A program made the translations under genes and the position numbers. From assembly GCA_022266195.1 (NCBI GenBank), contig WHVY01000005.1, positions 7,130,001 to 7,194,000 of the forward strand: DNA of 64,000 nt. Direction: 5' to 3'. Positions 36,161 through 50,500 of this stretch are shown here, piece by piece (the stretch's first letter is position 1; every line of letters starts with the position of its first letter). The notes beneath the pieces are model-generated. The model was not told where the DNA came from. It did no database searches and was given only the letters and a program-made list of their open reading frames with translations. Origin of the DNA: Tetranychus cinnabarinus (taxonomy: Eukaryota > Arthropoda > Arachnida > Trombidiformes > Tetranychidae).

Positions 36161-37301
36161 ATGTTTACTCTTTTTGTTCTTTCGTCTGTCTTAAGCTTTT
36201 CATTGGTTAATTGTTCACCTGATTTTGGACAATTCAACATTTCTTGTGACAATGATAGACCCGTTATTGGTGTGCTGTCCTTACCTTCTTGGGATGAGAT
36301 CAAACAAGTTGAAGATAACCGTTCATCATACATTGTGGCCAGTTATGTTAAATTTCTAGAATCCGCTGGAGCTCGAGTTATCCCTGTGCTTCCTGGTCAT
36401 GATGAGGCCTATTACCAAGAAATGGTCAATTTAACTAATGGATTTCTGTTCACTGGCGGTGGACTTTGGCTCAGCACTTCAATTTATACAACTGCTGCTT
36501 CTTACATATGGAAACATGCCTTGAAACTAAATTCAGAAGGAGATTTCTATCCCATTTGGGGAACATGTCTTGGATTAGAGTTGATAGCATATTTAGCAAA
36601 TGATTTAGTCTGGCCTTTGACTAATTGCTCTTCCTGGGATGCTCCATTGAAACTCAATTTCAGTATGAACTCTCAAGAACTTAAATCAACCAGCCTATTC
36701 AGTGGATCAGATGAATCTATTATTGAGGTAATTATACTCTATTTACAGTCTTTTGCTCGAGATTTCAAATTATTCGACTGATGACTGTGAAATCAAATGA
36801 GAAATACTTTATTTCCTCTTTTTTATACCTTCTAATCGCATATTTAAATTGTCATTTATTATTTTCTTGGTTCTTTTTCAGATCTTGAGTAAAGAAAATG
36901 TTACGATCAACTACCATCATCAATGTTTAACTCCTGAAACAGTAGAATCAAGCAAATTGGCTCAAAGTTTTCGCATTTTATCAACAAACAAAGATAAAAG
37001 AGGAATTGAATTCGTGTCCATCATGGAGGGAAAAACTTTACCTGTATATCTTGTCCAATTTCACCCTGAACGAGTTTTGTTCGAGCCCAACTATATAAAA
37101 TCTTTCAAGAGAACACCCCATTCAGCCAATGCAGTCAAAGTCTCTCAATATTTTGCTAATTTCTTCGTAAATCAAGCTAGAAAAAATTGTCACATCTATC
37201 CCAACACCGATGAATATCATGCGAAATTGATTTATAATTATTGCCCACAATTCAGTGGCCTTGAAGGTGGGCATGAGCAAACCTATTACTTCAAATGGTG
37301 A
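36161..37301 (+). CDS. GGH: Gamma-glutamyl hydrolase (folylpoly-gamma-glutamate hydrolase)
   Basis: Two exons, 36161-36727 and 36882-37301, phase 0, give 328 residues (human 318). The ATG at 36161 starts a cleavable signal peptide (about 1-18). The class I glutamine amidotransferase-like fold is shown by RPVIGVLSLP, YVKFLESAGARVIPV, the nucleophile elbow GTCLGLE (Cys136) and QFHPE (His250). The C-terminal ANAVKVSQYFANFFVNQARKN matches the family closely. The family is lysosomal or secreted and cleaves gamma-glutamyl tails from folate and antifolate polyglutamates. Several N-x-S/T sites fit a secreted protein. A poly(A) signal follows at 37372. Confidence 0.95.
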
Positions 37302-37369
37302 AATCTAAAGAATGTCAACCAGTCATGTGTTAGTCAATTTAAAAATGAATTAATTAGCCAATTTGATAA

Positions 37370-37390
37370 TTAATAAAGAGTCTTTATTAA
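37370..37390. terminator. Palindromic polyadenylation signal behind GGH
   Basis: TTAATAAAGA-G-TCTTTATTAA is a perfect 21-nt palindrome that places AATAAA on both strands, about 70 bp past the GGH stop. It could serve transcripts from either side. No minus-strand gene is visible to its right. Confidence 0.5.
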
Positions 37391-40300
37391 AGACCTTGAT
37401 CATCGTTCATCATAAAATTTTCAATTCCCGGATAAATAAACATAGATCAGTAAAATCAACATTAGATGGCGCTCGCAGCAGCTGTTACAAAAACTATTGA
37501 CTAGTTGAGACGCGCCTCATTCAAATTAAACTATTGGCAACTGAAACAAATTGGAACAATTCTAACCTCAATAACGCATTCGCCGAAAATTTTCATTCAT
37601 TGACAACCGGCCATCAAGCTTTACCTTAAGCTGATCAGTATAAAAGTATTTCCAACCAAAATTACATCGGATTTAGAGACAAATTTTACGAAAGATTTTG
37701 AAATTGCTCGAGAATTAGCGCTTATTCCGGTTTTATCTCAATGACTACAAATTAATACAAATTTTGTAGGCTTCTGAGATTTTATTTAAAGATCTACTGA
37801 TTTGGGTTGTCAATTGAATCACAAGATAATTTATTTGAGCAAAAAGAAACTTGAAGACATTTAAATGGTGGAAATTGTCAAAAATGGTTACTGTAACTAG
37901 AAACTATCAAGATTCATGACAATATTGAATTAGCACGAGATGAGGTATAATTGACAAGATATTAATGTTAATGTTAATAATACCAAAATAAATCAGCTGC
38001 TAATCAGCATTAAACATCACCGTAAACGATGTTTAAATTTATCTGTAAAATCTATTAAAAACAAATTAACAAAATTTAGTAATACGGAAAAAAAGTTGAA
38101 AAATGAAGCAACTGATGGCAAATCTGAAGAATCTAAAGAATCACAGTAAAAACAAACGAATCAAGTGAAAGTGATCATTTAATAGGAATCAGTGTGCAAA
38201 GTAAAACTAAACCAGAATCTGGTTAACCTCGAACCTTGGCACACTCAAGGATTAATCTAATAACCCGGAGGCTTTAATGTTCATTACACAAGCAATAGAA
38301 ATGATCAACCAAGAAAAAAAAAGTACAGAAAATGCAAGAAAAACAAAACTTCTGACCGTTTCTCTATTTACCCAAAAAACCAGTTCGATAAGATTCTGAT
38401 AATCATCCTGCCAGTTTCACTTCTCTTCTTGCCTTCATCATCATCATTACCATCATCTTCACTCACTATCATTGAATTTAAAAGTTTCAGTTTAACAGCA
38501 AAAAAAATGAAATTGATGTTCATTCAGCCTGGAGCAATGTTGTTTTCCCGAGCAAAAACATTTAACTAATCATAATACCATTTAAACCAACTAAAGTCAA
38601 GCTTTGATCATGATTATTAAGACTTGATTTCCAGTCAGTCAGCATGAACAATCAAGTTTTGCAAAAAAAATGTCTCTGCATAATTAAATTGAATCTCAAT
38701 TTGGATGTAACCAAAGTATCACATCTAATCAACTCAAATCATCATTTTACCACAAAAGACCAAAAAGACTTAAATTGTTTCATTGATCAACAATATTGGA
38801 AAACAATTAGACTGTAAAACCATCCAATAACTGCAACAATTAAAATTGAATTATGCGATTTTATTGTTTACCCAAAATTGATTTCATTTTTTGTTTTTAG
38901 CTAACAGTTTACCTTGAGTTTTGGTTTGTTTATTACATTTTCATGTTTCTTTTAAATATTACATTTAGCTATTAATAATATTACCTTGAGCAGTAATCAT
39001 TTGATATTTAAACCTCTAATTAAATGTCAGTTATTAAATTAAAACTGATCCATCATTAAATCAGAAGCTTCAACATTATCTATTGAATAATGAAAAGCGA
39101 TTGCGTTTATAAATATACTTTTGACCATTTCAATTGACTCTCGACAATTGAACGATCAGTCTTTCATTACAACAGTTATCTTTGAATTACCTTTGATTGT
39201 TCAGACATTGATAATTGATTAAACTGTTTAATAAGTAAAAAAATGGAAACCTTGAAATATTTGGTTCCATTCATTGTCAATTGAATCAAATAATCAAAAT
39301 ATTGATCCATTTAGATTGATCAATTTTTTTAGGTAAAGTTTAATATTGAAATATTTTCCTGTTAATGAACTACAATTGAATGAGCAAATATTAATTGTTA
39401 TCAACTAATTGTGATTTTCTTTTCCTCTTTAATTCTCAATCTACTTAAAACACAATAATATTGAATCTAATCAAGTGTGATCGATAAACAATAGTCAATA
39501 TTAGTAATTACTAGAAACATTAGCTTAATGTTGTCTTCAAAGGATTGCTTAGTTAAGGGACTTTTCATTGATTTTACATCGAAATGGACATTTTCATGAT
39601 TCATTGGGATTCAACTTGAATCTGTTCAATTAATCAAGTCTGTCAACAATGGAGACAAAAATAATGCCTTTTAACAATTGTAATCAAATTTTAATGAACA
39701 TTCAATTGCAACTATTAATATTGTTGGAAGATGAAATTATGGTTGAATCACATTTTTGTAATTACAATGGTCAAGGTAATCATTTGGATGGAACCAATTT
39801 AATGACAATCAAATGAAAACTAAAGTCTATTAAGCGATCGTGAATAAGAAAACCAGTGAAATGCAATTAAATGAGTGATGATTAGAAGATGACAATTTAG
39901 CTTAAAGCAAACATTTCTGGATGAATAACAATTTGATTGAGTCAAGCTTTTATTTTTAATCAAAAAAACTTAAAATTTAAAACATCATTCCAAGGATTGT
40001 TTTCAATGAATTAAAAGTGTTGAGGAAAATGGTGAAAGTTAAATGTTTATCATGTAAAAAAGGCTTATCAGTAAACATGAAAATTACTCCATGGTTTAGT
40101 TGAGAATCGAGACAATCATGAATATTATACTCATTATTGAAACATAATCAGTAAAAATTGTTTTAGCATTTTAACTGTTTTCATCTGGGATCACATCTGA
40201 GCACATCGAGAATCATCAGGTTATTGAAAATTCAGGAAAGATGTTCGTTAACAGTAAAAATTTTTGTTTAAACAGTAAAAGTTTTAATTCGAGTTATTGT

Positions 40301-43300
40301 TGGTTAGCTCAATGAATGATCTGAATTACTTCAAATGGTGAACTTATTATCGAGTCTTGATAGTCATAACTTTTTCCTTATTATTTTTTCCAAATTGATT
40401 TTATCTTTTCCTGCATTTATGAGCACATTTTATTGATTTCAAGGTAACTTATATTGTCAAACATGATCTACTTTTAGTGCTAAACAATAATCTAAAGGTG
40501 TTCGAGCCTTGAAAATTCATTTTATACTTTCTTTTTTACAGTTAATACTACAATATTTTAGAATAAATAAATTCAAAGTTTCCTTTCTGAAAATTAAAGG
40601 CAATGAAGATACTCTCCTTAGTATTTCACATGAATATCTCTTTCGCCTCGAACGCGTTTCATGCAAATTTGAATATGATTTCGATTGCGATATTTATTTA
40701 CAATTATTACAAGGAAGTCGCAATGGCCAAAGAGCTACTCAAGCTTTCTCTGAATCGTCTGCTGGAAAATGTTCAAATGTCTATTTTATTGTTTCTAAAG
40801 CGAATTGCAAAATTTGCCCTTTCAATTGATTTTCAAATTTCGCTTGGAAGTGAAGTGAAAGAATAACCGCGAGTGAATTAGTGACGTGGAACCAATGATT
40901 TCTCAATTTCCAAAAGCTTCGATGTATGAGTATTCTAGCTCCTTCGGTTCATGAGATATTGAGCCGAATATGAATTTCGGGATGAGCCAGTTCGGAATAA
41001 TGAGCATCTCAAAATGGTAACAAGATATAGCTTAATCTTCAGAAAATAATCTGTAAGTGAAATTATGATCATTTAGTAATTTTTCATTTTACAGCTAAAC
41101 GTAGCTTTCAACTCTAATTTAATAAGCTTTAATTATTTCCCAGGTGCTCTTTGCCTAGTTGTTGAATCTACCAAAACTAAAAAGACAAGATCTCTGTAGC
41201 TCTGAAATCGATTAGGCCAGTAAATCGCAATATATAGTCTATTCCTTTTCTTGTAAACATCGAAATTTCTAGTTAGTTTGTATATTTATCAGATATCGAT
41301 AAATTTTACAATCGATTTGGTCATTTCCCAGTTCTTTTCTACATCTTCGGCTCAATTTCAAGCTGAAACTCAAAAAGTGGAAAACTGAGTTAACAGAGTT
41401 TTAAAACCCAATTTTCGGCATTTCAGTTTCATCCAAGTACTTGTAGACCAATGATACCAATTAAGGACAAAAGTAGGTTCAAACTTGTCAATAAAAGTTG
41501 AAATACTTTCAAGAGGTCCAATTTTCGGGTTCAATGTTATAATAAATCCATAAAACTGCATTCTTCTTGAGTTTTGATCAGTTGGCTCAAATGGTTTGGA
41601 AAAATTCCTGGAAGGAAAAGTTTCCTCATCAGTTTCTTATAACTTCACAGAAGCAATCTTGCAAGGCTATTTAATTATCATTATTATGATTGTTGGGACG
41701 AACAGCGAAAATCAAGGTTATTGATGAAACAGCGAATCATAACTTGCTATTAAATTGTTCACATTTAAAGACAGTGTTTAACTTTGGTATTTTAATATTA
41801 ACAAGTTTCATTGATTTTCTAGTTTTCACTTTTTCTTCTCGACAATCACCATTAATCAAGAGAAACAATTGCAATTAGCTATTCAAAACTGAAATATCAA
41901 TTGTAAATGGACAACCATTTCGAACCCAATTTTCGGTTCATCCATTTTCAGGTTTCAACCAAACCCATTGTTGGTTATTTCCTGAATCTTTTTTGGTCAA
42001 TCAGTAGTTGAGTGTCGTTGAAAGCAATAGTTATCATCTTTTGATCATCACCTCTTCAAGGGTGAATCCAAGGTAATCAGATGTTAAATTTTCAATATTT
42101 TTCTCGTTCTCTCGCTTACTCATGTTAACCTTGTTAGTTAAGTTGATGACGGTAAATGTCCAATCATTAATCTTGCCAATCTAATCAATGATTAAGATTA
42201 TCTGTTAGACCGAGTCTTCCTCTTGTTGTTTCCTTGAGGTTAAATGAACCAAAATATTATTGATCATCACAAAAGGAAACCAGGAAAGCCGCAAGTAAAG
42301 GCCGAAAACCAAGGTTTACATTGACACTTACAAGAGCCTTTAATTGACCAAATTTTTTATTAACTTTGATTGTAGGTTAACAGTTGAAAATCCATCGTCA
42401 ATTTGAAGCTGTTCCTGAATCCAATTCCGAGCAAATTGTACAATCCAAAGAAATGCCGGAAAAGTTGAACAGCAAAAGCTTGAACCATTTTCCAACTAAA
42501 CTGAAAGAGTTTTTATTCCTTGAAATTTACAGAGGAAATAATTGAAGATAAAATGAAATGCGGAATCAAATGAAACATTAAATTTGCTTTTGTCAACTTT
42601 GATTAGCCAAATGATTCAATTCGGATTCAGTGTTAAAGATGTTTTAACGAACCTTTTGTGCCTTTAGTTTGCTTCTTTCAAATTCAATGTTATCTTAAGG
42701 ACGAGAATCGCAATCAAAGTAAGTATCATTTGATCAAACCTTTCTGTTTATTAACCTTTTCTCAAACCAATGACTTTGACTAGTTGAACTACCAATTGAA
42801 CCCTCAATTGGTATCAATTAACAAATTTTTGAGAAATTTTTGGTAAAATTTCAATATTCCTTTGCAAGTTAAATAACCTTTACACTTGACCATTTGAAAG
42901 CATTTCATTTTGTTTCACATTTAATCTCATCTTTGGTTGTTTATTGTCATTGTGATTGTATAAATTGTATTGGCACGAGAAGAGTTATTGAACGGAACAA
43001 TGTTCTGTTAAGATTCAGTCAATCACCTGAAGATTCAACAGATTTAAATGTAAAGTCCGTTTACATCAATTTAACCAACCATTGTATTACCATATTTAAT
43101 TTTGGTTCAAGTGTAAGTTGATTGAACTGGTTTAACGGAAAGCAAACCAGAATTATGAAAACAGTAATAATCTTTTCAACACTAAACTTGTTTATTAAAA
43201 TCTCAAGTTCACTGTCCAAATCAAAAGTGAAATCAATCAGAGAATCTCAAGAATATGAAAATTCATGATAAAGTGCCATTCAATACTAAAAATATCGAAA

Positions 43301-44548
43301 ATTAAAGATCAACAAATCAAATTAAAAGATTGAATAAATAGCAAAAAGTCAAAGCTTACACACTGGAGACAATAAATGCTTTATAACCACAAAATGATAG
43401 AAACTTTTTCATGTTATTTTCAAATTAAATATTGATTATTGTTCAATCAGTTCAATGTTAAGTCAATGTGAGACAAGTTTGGTCAATGTCTTGACCGAAC
43501 AGTAAAGAGGTGAAGAAGATGATTGAATTTGGATAAAAGGTTAAAATAGACAGAGAAGAAGAAGAAGATGAGGAAGATGGAGTAAAGTGGGAAAAGGCAG
43601 AAAAAGAGAGTAAAGAAAAAGGGAAAAAGAAAGGCAAAGTAAAAGTTAACAGAACCGGTTAGTTTCTTACGATTAGCACTCAACCTGTTCTTACCTGTCC
43701 CAAATTTTATTTCTTACTTTCTTTTTTTCTTTCTTTCAAATTTGTCTTCTTCTTCTTTCTCTCAACTTCTTTAGCCAGGTAAACTTATAAAAACTTTTCT
43801 CTTCTCTCTTCTTGCTTTACTTTCTCTCTTTTGCTCTTAAACTTTTATCATCCTCATCGTTCTCATCAGCCAGTGCTCACTTCTCATTTCACTTTTGTCA
43901 AAACTTTTTCTTATTCTCATTCCCAATCAACACGAATGATGTACTGAAAAGACGAAGAGTGAGTGAGGAAGAGAAGAAGAGAGAGAGAGAGAGGAAGATA
44001 GAAAGAGAAAAAAAAGAAGAGAAGAAAAAGTTTTCTTTCCATCTTCTTCATCACCATTTCTTTTTCTTCGTCGCCAGGTAAATCTCATCTTTTTTTACCT
44101 TCGATTGCCCCTAAAGGGATTATACTTTGACTAGTTTTACCTGAACAGCAAAGGGACACAACACACCTTAGGTCAGTTCACTAGACCAGTGTTGATTTGT
44201 TTGTGTCTTTTTCTTACAGTAAATTTCTTTCAGTTGAATATCTGTTTTCAATCTTGTTTCAGTAGTTTCACCATAAAATTATGTTTCACCAACAATCAAA
44301 TTAATCATCTTTTCTCTTTCATTTCCATGTTTAATCCAAGGAATTTTGTTTCAAAGTTAATTGTTGCTTCTCCAAAGGATTGATATTAACCCAAATGATT
44401 CTCATGTTAACTTTTTGAACAACATTTTTCGGTTTACTTGCAACCAACTTCTGGTTGAACCCAAACATCGTCTGTGCTTTTCTTAAATAACCTTTGGTTT
44501 TGTTTTTTTTAATATTTTGTGTCTTTGTGTCAACCTTTTTTAATCACA
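37391..44548. other. Long intergenic region between GGH and the NRF-6-like gene
   Basis: 7.2 kb, A+T-rich, with no confident gene. It holds an uncertain pair of overlapping frames at 40542-40866. CCAATTTTCGG words recur at about 41400, 41518 and 41920. The right end (about 43550-44080) is C/T- then GA-rich with a (GA)n run near 43979-43993, and is probably the promoter and leader of the NRF-6-like gene. A possible leader intron runs from CGCCAG/GTAAAT (44078) to CTTACAG (about 44219). Confidence 0.5.
40542..40829 (+). other. Uncertain open frame, possible exon or decayed element
   Basis: After an acceptor-like TTTTTTACAG (to 40541), a frame stays open for 95 codons with six Cys (CKFEYDFDC, GKCSNVYF, ANCKICPFN) and no ATG. 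A second frame (ATG at 40603, stop 40866) overlaps it. CpG density is higher than in the flanks. No homologue is recognised and no donor or start is clear, so it may be a relic. Confidence 0.25.
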
Positions 44549-47500
44549 ATGAGATTAAGGTTAAGCCATTATTTAACTCTAAACGGCTGTTTATTGTTCA
44601 TCTGTGTGTTTAATTGTGCCTCGTCCACTTCATTGCCTGTTAATAAATTAGTTAAGGAAGCTCTTCGTCGTCAACAACGAGAAGCTCTTGCTGAAGCAGC
44701 AGCCGAGTCAACATCAACTGAGGCCAATGAAGATATTGATTCAGAGTCGACCAACAAAGTAACTACAGTTAAACCTTTAACCAACTCGAGTCACAATCAC
44801 AACAAGATTGACTGGGATGAAATTGAGTCAACCTGGTATCAGTTTAAAGACGATGAAGAAGTGACCAAAAAGTGGAATGACATGGAAAATGGTTTGAAAA
44901 AAGGTAACAAAAGTGTCAATTTTGCTTCTCTTTGCAACCAAAAGAAGAGAAAAGGTTAATGTTTACTAATTTTTACCAATTTTTCTGTCCACCGATTGTC
45001 CATTATCAGGAGTGAAAGCTGTTCTTCGGTCAATTTTCCCTCGAATAGTTTCAATGTCTTCAGATACTAAAGTATCCGGAAACTGTTCAGCTGGAATATT
45101 GAAGTGGCTAATATCATTAAGAAGTCTTAAAGATTGGTCAATAAAAAGTAAGTTCATCTTGGCTATTAGCAATTTAACCTTTTTTTACCAATTGACAATC
45201 AGACATGAAAACCTTTTTAAAATTCAATTCATTACAAGATGAAAATTTAAATTTTTGTCTGCTTTTCAACTTTCATCAATCAATTTCTTCTCTTATTTTT
45301 TATTCTCAAATTAATAACTTAAATTTGTTTCCAATTTGATTGATTATCAAAGCTGATTCTTCCTACACAAGACTAAATTGCTCTTTTTGCATGTTAATTG
45401 TCAATTTCAGGTTGAATTTGTAACCTTAACCAGAAGCTTGCAGTAAACGAGTGAAAAGTCTCTGGTCTTGATCTTATTCCGAGTAAAATTCAGAGTATTA
45501 ATCGGTTCTTCTTCCGGATTAACTTGTAAACCTGAAATTGCAATTGAAATACAATCTAATGAGCCAAAACCAATAAAATGCTCTACTTTCGTTTAAATTT
45601 ATCGTTAATTAACTTGTGAGAGTTGAAATGATAGTGTTTTGGGTGATCAACAGTAAGACAAGTAACAGTAACAGCAAGAGTAGCAATTTAACTTGAATTT
45701 TTAACAATTGATTCTTACCAATTATTTTATTCACATTTTTTTCTGTCTACCAAACCAAATTGACAATTCAACATGTTAACAGTTTTCTGATCAAATTTTT
45801 AATTAACCAACAACACTCGCTATTAACTAACAATATTTTTGTTTCCCAATCAAAAGTAGAGTTGTGTATGCATTTAACTGTACCGATAATGATTACAATA
45901 CAAATCACATTCAGATGATTCCAAGTGATTAACTTGACTGACCTTTCGTCAGAAAAGTATATAATGTTCAACTGACCTTCCTGAAAGGACAACAATCAGC
46001 TTCCCATAACTTTAATGGTCAATTGAAATGATCTTTAATAATCTTTTCAACTTGACATACAACAGTTTCTCAGATTGGTTCTTACAGTCAAACAGCTTGT
46101 AATCTTTCATCGCTTGAAAAATATTTTGACTCTTGATTAACGGTAAATCATGTTTAATCATAATTACCCTTAAATCAAGCTGTAACAGAAACTTGCAATT
46201 CAGTTGACTAAATTTACTTTGAATGGTGAGAAACAAAACTAAGCTTCCGAGAATCAATATTGATCAGAAAATACAATTTTTTGATTCTTTTCAAAGCTCA
46301 ACCTTTTAGTTATCAATTAATCGTATTACAATAAATTGTTAAAATTGTTTTTAGTTTTGGATAGAGTTAATAATAAGCCGAACCTTTCAGCTTCTGATCA
46401 ACACACATCTGCTATTGACCAGAATCAACACTTGCAATTGTCGATCAACAGATTTCATGTTTGGAAATGTTTTCTATTTCATGTTGATATTTTGTCCTGA
46501 ATTATAGCTGATTATTATTACTGTATTAACCTTAATGTCAGTAGCTAATGAAAGTGATGACAAACTTGATATTCAAGATCAAATTGGACCATTTAGAATG
46601 GTCAAACAAGACTTAATCCTTTTGTCAAATTGTAATACATTGATTGCTATTGAATGGATCAAGTGTTTACAATTTGATTGGATAAAAAATTTGGTTAACT
46701 CGTTTAATTTCCACTTACAATCTCATAAAAATAATAATACATCAAATTCGGGAATTTGAAATAAAATGAAAGAATGATGAGGAAAATTTAAAATCATGCT
46801 TATTGTTGTTGAGGCTATTACTTGAGTTTTACCTGAGGTGTAAATAAGGTTTCATGTTGAGTTTAAATTAAATTGACCTGCAAATAAATATCGAGCCTGG
46901 CCTTGATTTTTTAGTGATACCCTTTCGTTTGATAAGCTACAATAATGATTATAATAATAATAATAATACAATTAACGATTTACAGCAATTTATCTGTTCG
47001 ATTTTTACTATTTTTTGTTCAACAATTTCACTTGTTCAGTCAGCTTGTAATCTGTAATTTGTTGATCAAACACAACTGTCAACAAAACTGTTTTCAGTTT
47101 TTTTCCGATCCGTATATTTCATAATGATAGTAAAAACTAACGATGATGAAAAATAATGATCAACATAATGATAATAATAGTGCGATCACAGTCTTTGAAT
47201 GTGGTAATGGACGACGCAATGAGAACCTTAATTGTTACAAGGTTGTGTTCAGGCCTTAAAGCTTTTTGTCTTGATTAATTGCTTGGTCAATCTAGTTTCA
47301 ATATTAACTTTCACTTAATCACTTGACTTTGCGTGCATGTTGTACCAGCGTTGTTAATGCCTACAATTCTGGCTTGGGAATCTGAAAATTAAAAGAAATG
47401 TTCATTATTATTCAATTCAAATGATATATGATTGTATTAATAAAATGAGCAATTACCATTACTTGAATTGACAAGAATTTTGAACCTAAAGAGTAAGACA

Positions 47501-50500
47501 ATGAAAAGACAAGTGATTCTCAAGTGATGAATACACATTCAACCATTTGTTTTTTTGTGCGTTACTTGAAGTTATTGTTTTCATTCGTGAAAGATTCTTA
47601 TAAGGCAAAAATTGAGTTGTTGATATTTCCATTGGCTCTTGAAATGTTCTGTGCCTCAAGGGATTGAATAAACATAAGGTAAGATGTTTTAATGCGATGC
47701 TTCAGTCAAAATACCCAACGACGGCGTCACGATGAAATCTTTGGTAAAAACAACACTTTGTCTGCAGAAATAGTCAAAATATTTTTTCTTTGCCTTTCTG
47801 TAAATAGTTGGTGACAGAAATTGTTTACTTTTTGGATATTTGTTTTACTGAGTCGTCAAAACGGCCTGTTTAGCTGTTGAAAGATCACATGAAAGGTAAT
47901 CTATTGGATTAGTTATGATTAGTGTTTGCGGGTAGGTGGAGCAAGCAAAATAAGGTTGATTGGAAGCTAATAATACAGTAAATAGCTGCACATATATTGC
48001 CTTTTGGTAGCCACCAGTTTTATAACACTCAATTTGACCATCAAATCAGGCTAATGGCAAGAATGAGATCAAAGTGCGTAGTGACCAGAACAAATGATCC
48101 AAACCACCGGATAGAAATCAGTTGAGTGACAAAACGTGGATAAAAATCAACAGGTACGAGATTGTAATGAAGGTGTCACAAAGTGGTAGCCAAAAATGTC
48201 GATTTGATAAGAGCTTTTGTTAGACAATTAAACAGACGACGATAAAAACATTAGGGTGACTTGTCAGTAAATAACAATCAATGATATCCACCAATATGCG
48301 ATTTGTCAACTAAATTAAGATCGATCATGTTTTGAAGTTGATAAAGTCGTCGTGAGAAACTAAATTACTTTCCATACTCAGCTTGATCTACCAGCATTTG
48401 TTTTTGAGGGTTTTGGACTGAGGGTGAGAACATTGTTGGTGTTCAAACGGGTAAAGTTGAAAGTACAAATATTGAAATATTGAAGGTTAATAAGAGTCAT
48501 TTCATGGGTGCCTCAAGATATTGAATGAACTTTACAAGTAGAACGAAATATAAATCAAACAAAAATTGCATTAATCAGATAAACAAATTAAAAACAAACA
48601 TTAAGAAGCAAGAAAAAAGCGCAAACTAAAGACGCTATTTTCACGACTTCCAAATTGGAGGCTAATTGTTTAGCAATGGCGCATTTTTCAAATCCATTTT
48701 CTCTTGAATAAAAAATGAAAAAATAGTCAAAAATTAAATCTATTCATGAAATTGGTTGAAATTCAGACAAAATTTTCACTAAAATGTTACATTTTTATTA
48801 CTTTCCAGTCAGATACATTTTTGCATTCGATTTTTGCTCACATATCCAGGTCATTTTCTGGTTAACTTCTGGTTACTTTTGGGTTATTTTCTGGTCAAGC
48901 AGAGTAAGCGCATTCTCGTTGCTAAGCTTTGCCAATTGAATCATTTAATGTAACAAATTTAGCTAATTGCTTCCTTAAACAGCAAACTAAGTTATTACAT
49001 TAATATATTCAATGTCATCGCTAATTTAAACTTGAAAACGAAACAATAAAGCAACTCATAAGCACTATTGACTTTGAATAAAGGCTAACATGAAGTCAAT
49101 AAGGAAATTAGGATTAGCCTTTCGAGCAATATTTTTTTGGCTTAATTAGCAGTCAACAATTCATTGATTGAATACAATCAACTAACCAAATATACTTAAT
49201 TGTCAAACAATTGAATGAAGCAACTTTAATGAGCCTTAAAGATGTTTCAAACTGATTGTTAATCCAATAGTTATAGTTGGTTGAAATATACGTTTACATT
49301 TCCTGAATCCTTCTGAATCAATTTTTCAAGATTTGATCAAAATTGAAGAATAATTGAGTGAATCGAGAAAAAAACAAATTAATAAGAAGCATTGAAAATT
49401 GTTAAATATTAAAAGGAAGAAAATGTAAATTGTTGTAATCAAAAGAAATGTAATCATCAACTCTGAGTCTATTGTTACATCTCATTTGCTGTCAATAACT
49501 GGTCAACTTTCAAGTTCAGCGAAACACTTTTCATGACTAATATTATTATTATTTCCTTATAAATAGCATTTCAATTTTTCATTGTTATTATTAATTTATT
49601 ATTCACAGTCTTTTGATCTTTTTTATCCGGGAATTCCTTAGGATCGGGTAATTCCCCGGTAAACATTACCGAAATTGCTATCCAAGGATAAACACATTGA
49701 TTTTGTTGTTTTGTTTAAGCTTTTCACATCATTAACTGATCATCATTTATTAATTAATTCAACTTGTGTATCAAATCATGATCCAATCTATTTTTTCCCT
49801 CCTTTATATTGTTAACCTTTCAAGTCTATGTTGGTTCCAATCTTTTTAGCTTATATTTTCTGGTTACCAGATTCAGTGTTATAACTGCTAAATCTTAAAT
49901 ATCTTAACACATTTTGGATAAACAAAAGTCAGTTAAAAGCAATTATGAGATTGATTATGGTCTTTCCTTGTAGACAGTTGGTTTTATCTCTAGTAGATTG
50001 TAGTGACAACTGTCCGGTATTTTTGAGGCTCATTATGCTTTACGATTCATACCTTTAGGAAATCTTATTAAGGTTATGCTCATTTCAATGCATTGAATAG
50101 TGAAAATCTGAATACCAAAAAATATTGAAGTGGATACAAGAAATGGAATCAACAAAACTGGCTCTTTAGGTTAACCGATTGTAATTAAACTTAGACAATC
50201 TTAGCTTTGACTCTTGGTTTATTAGCCTTAATATGTGTATCTGATCAGCATTGGGTTATTAAGACACTTTACCGGTTACACTGGTTAACTTTTTGTTTAC
50301 CTTTTATCAAATATATTTTAGCCATTTCATGTTTTATCTAACTGCTCATCTAATTCTGTGTGATCTTTCCAAGTCAGATGACAATTTTCATAAATCTTTT
50401 GATTTTTTTCTCTGACATTAATCAGTTGAAATGCAACTGGTTTTAAAATGGTTTCCAATCATTACGCTGCTAACTAGTGTTGATCTTAACTGATAATTCG

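Noticed and set aside
43979..43993. GA microsatellite considered as a CRISPR-like or regulatory array
   Set aside because: A simple dinucleotide run without spacers; common in eukaryotic leaders.
46535..46759. 74-codon ATG frame inside the NRF-6-like intron
   Set aside because: No motif, no splice context and no conserved feature visible.
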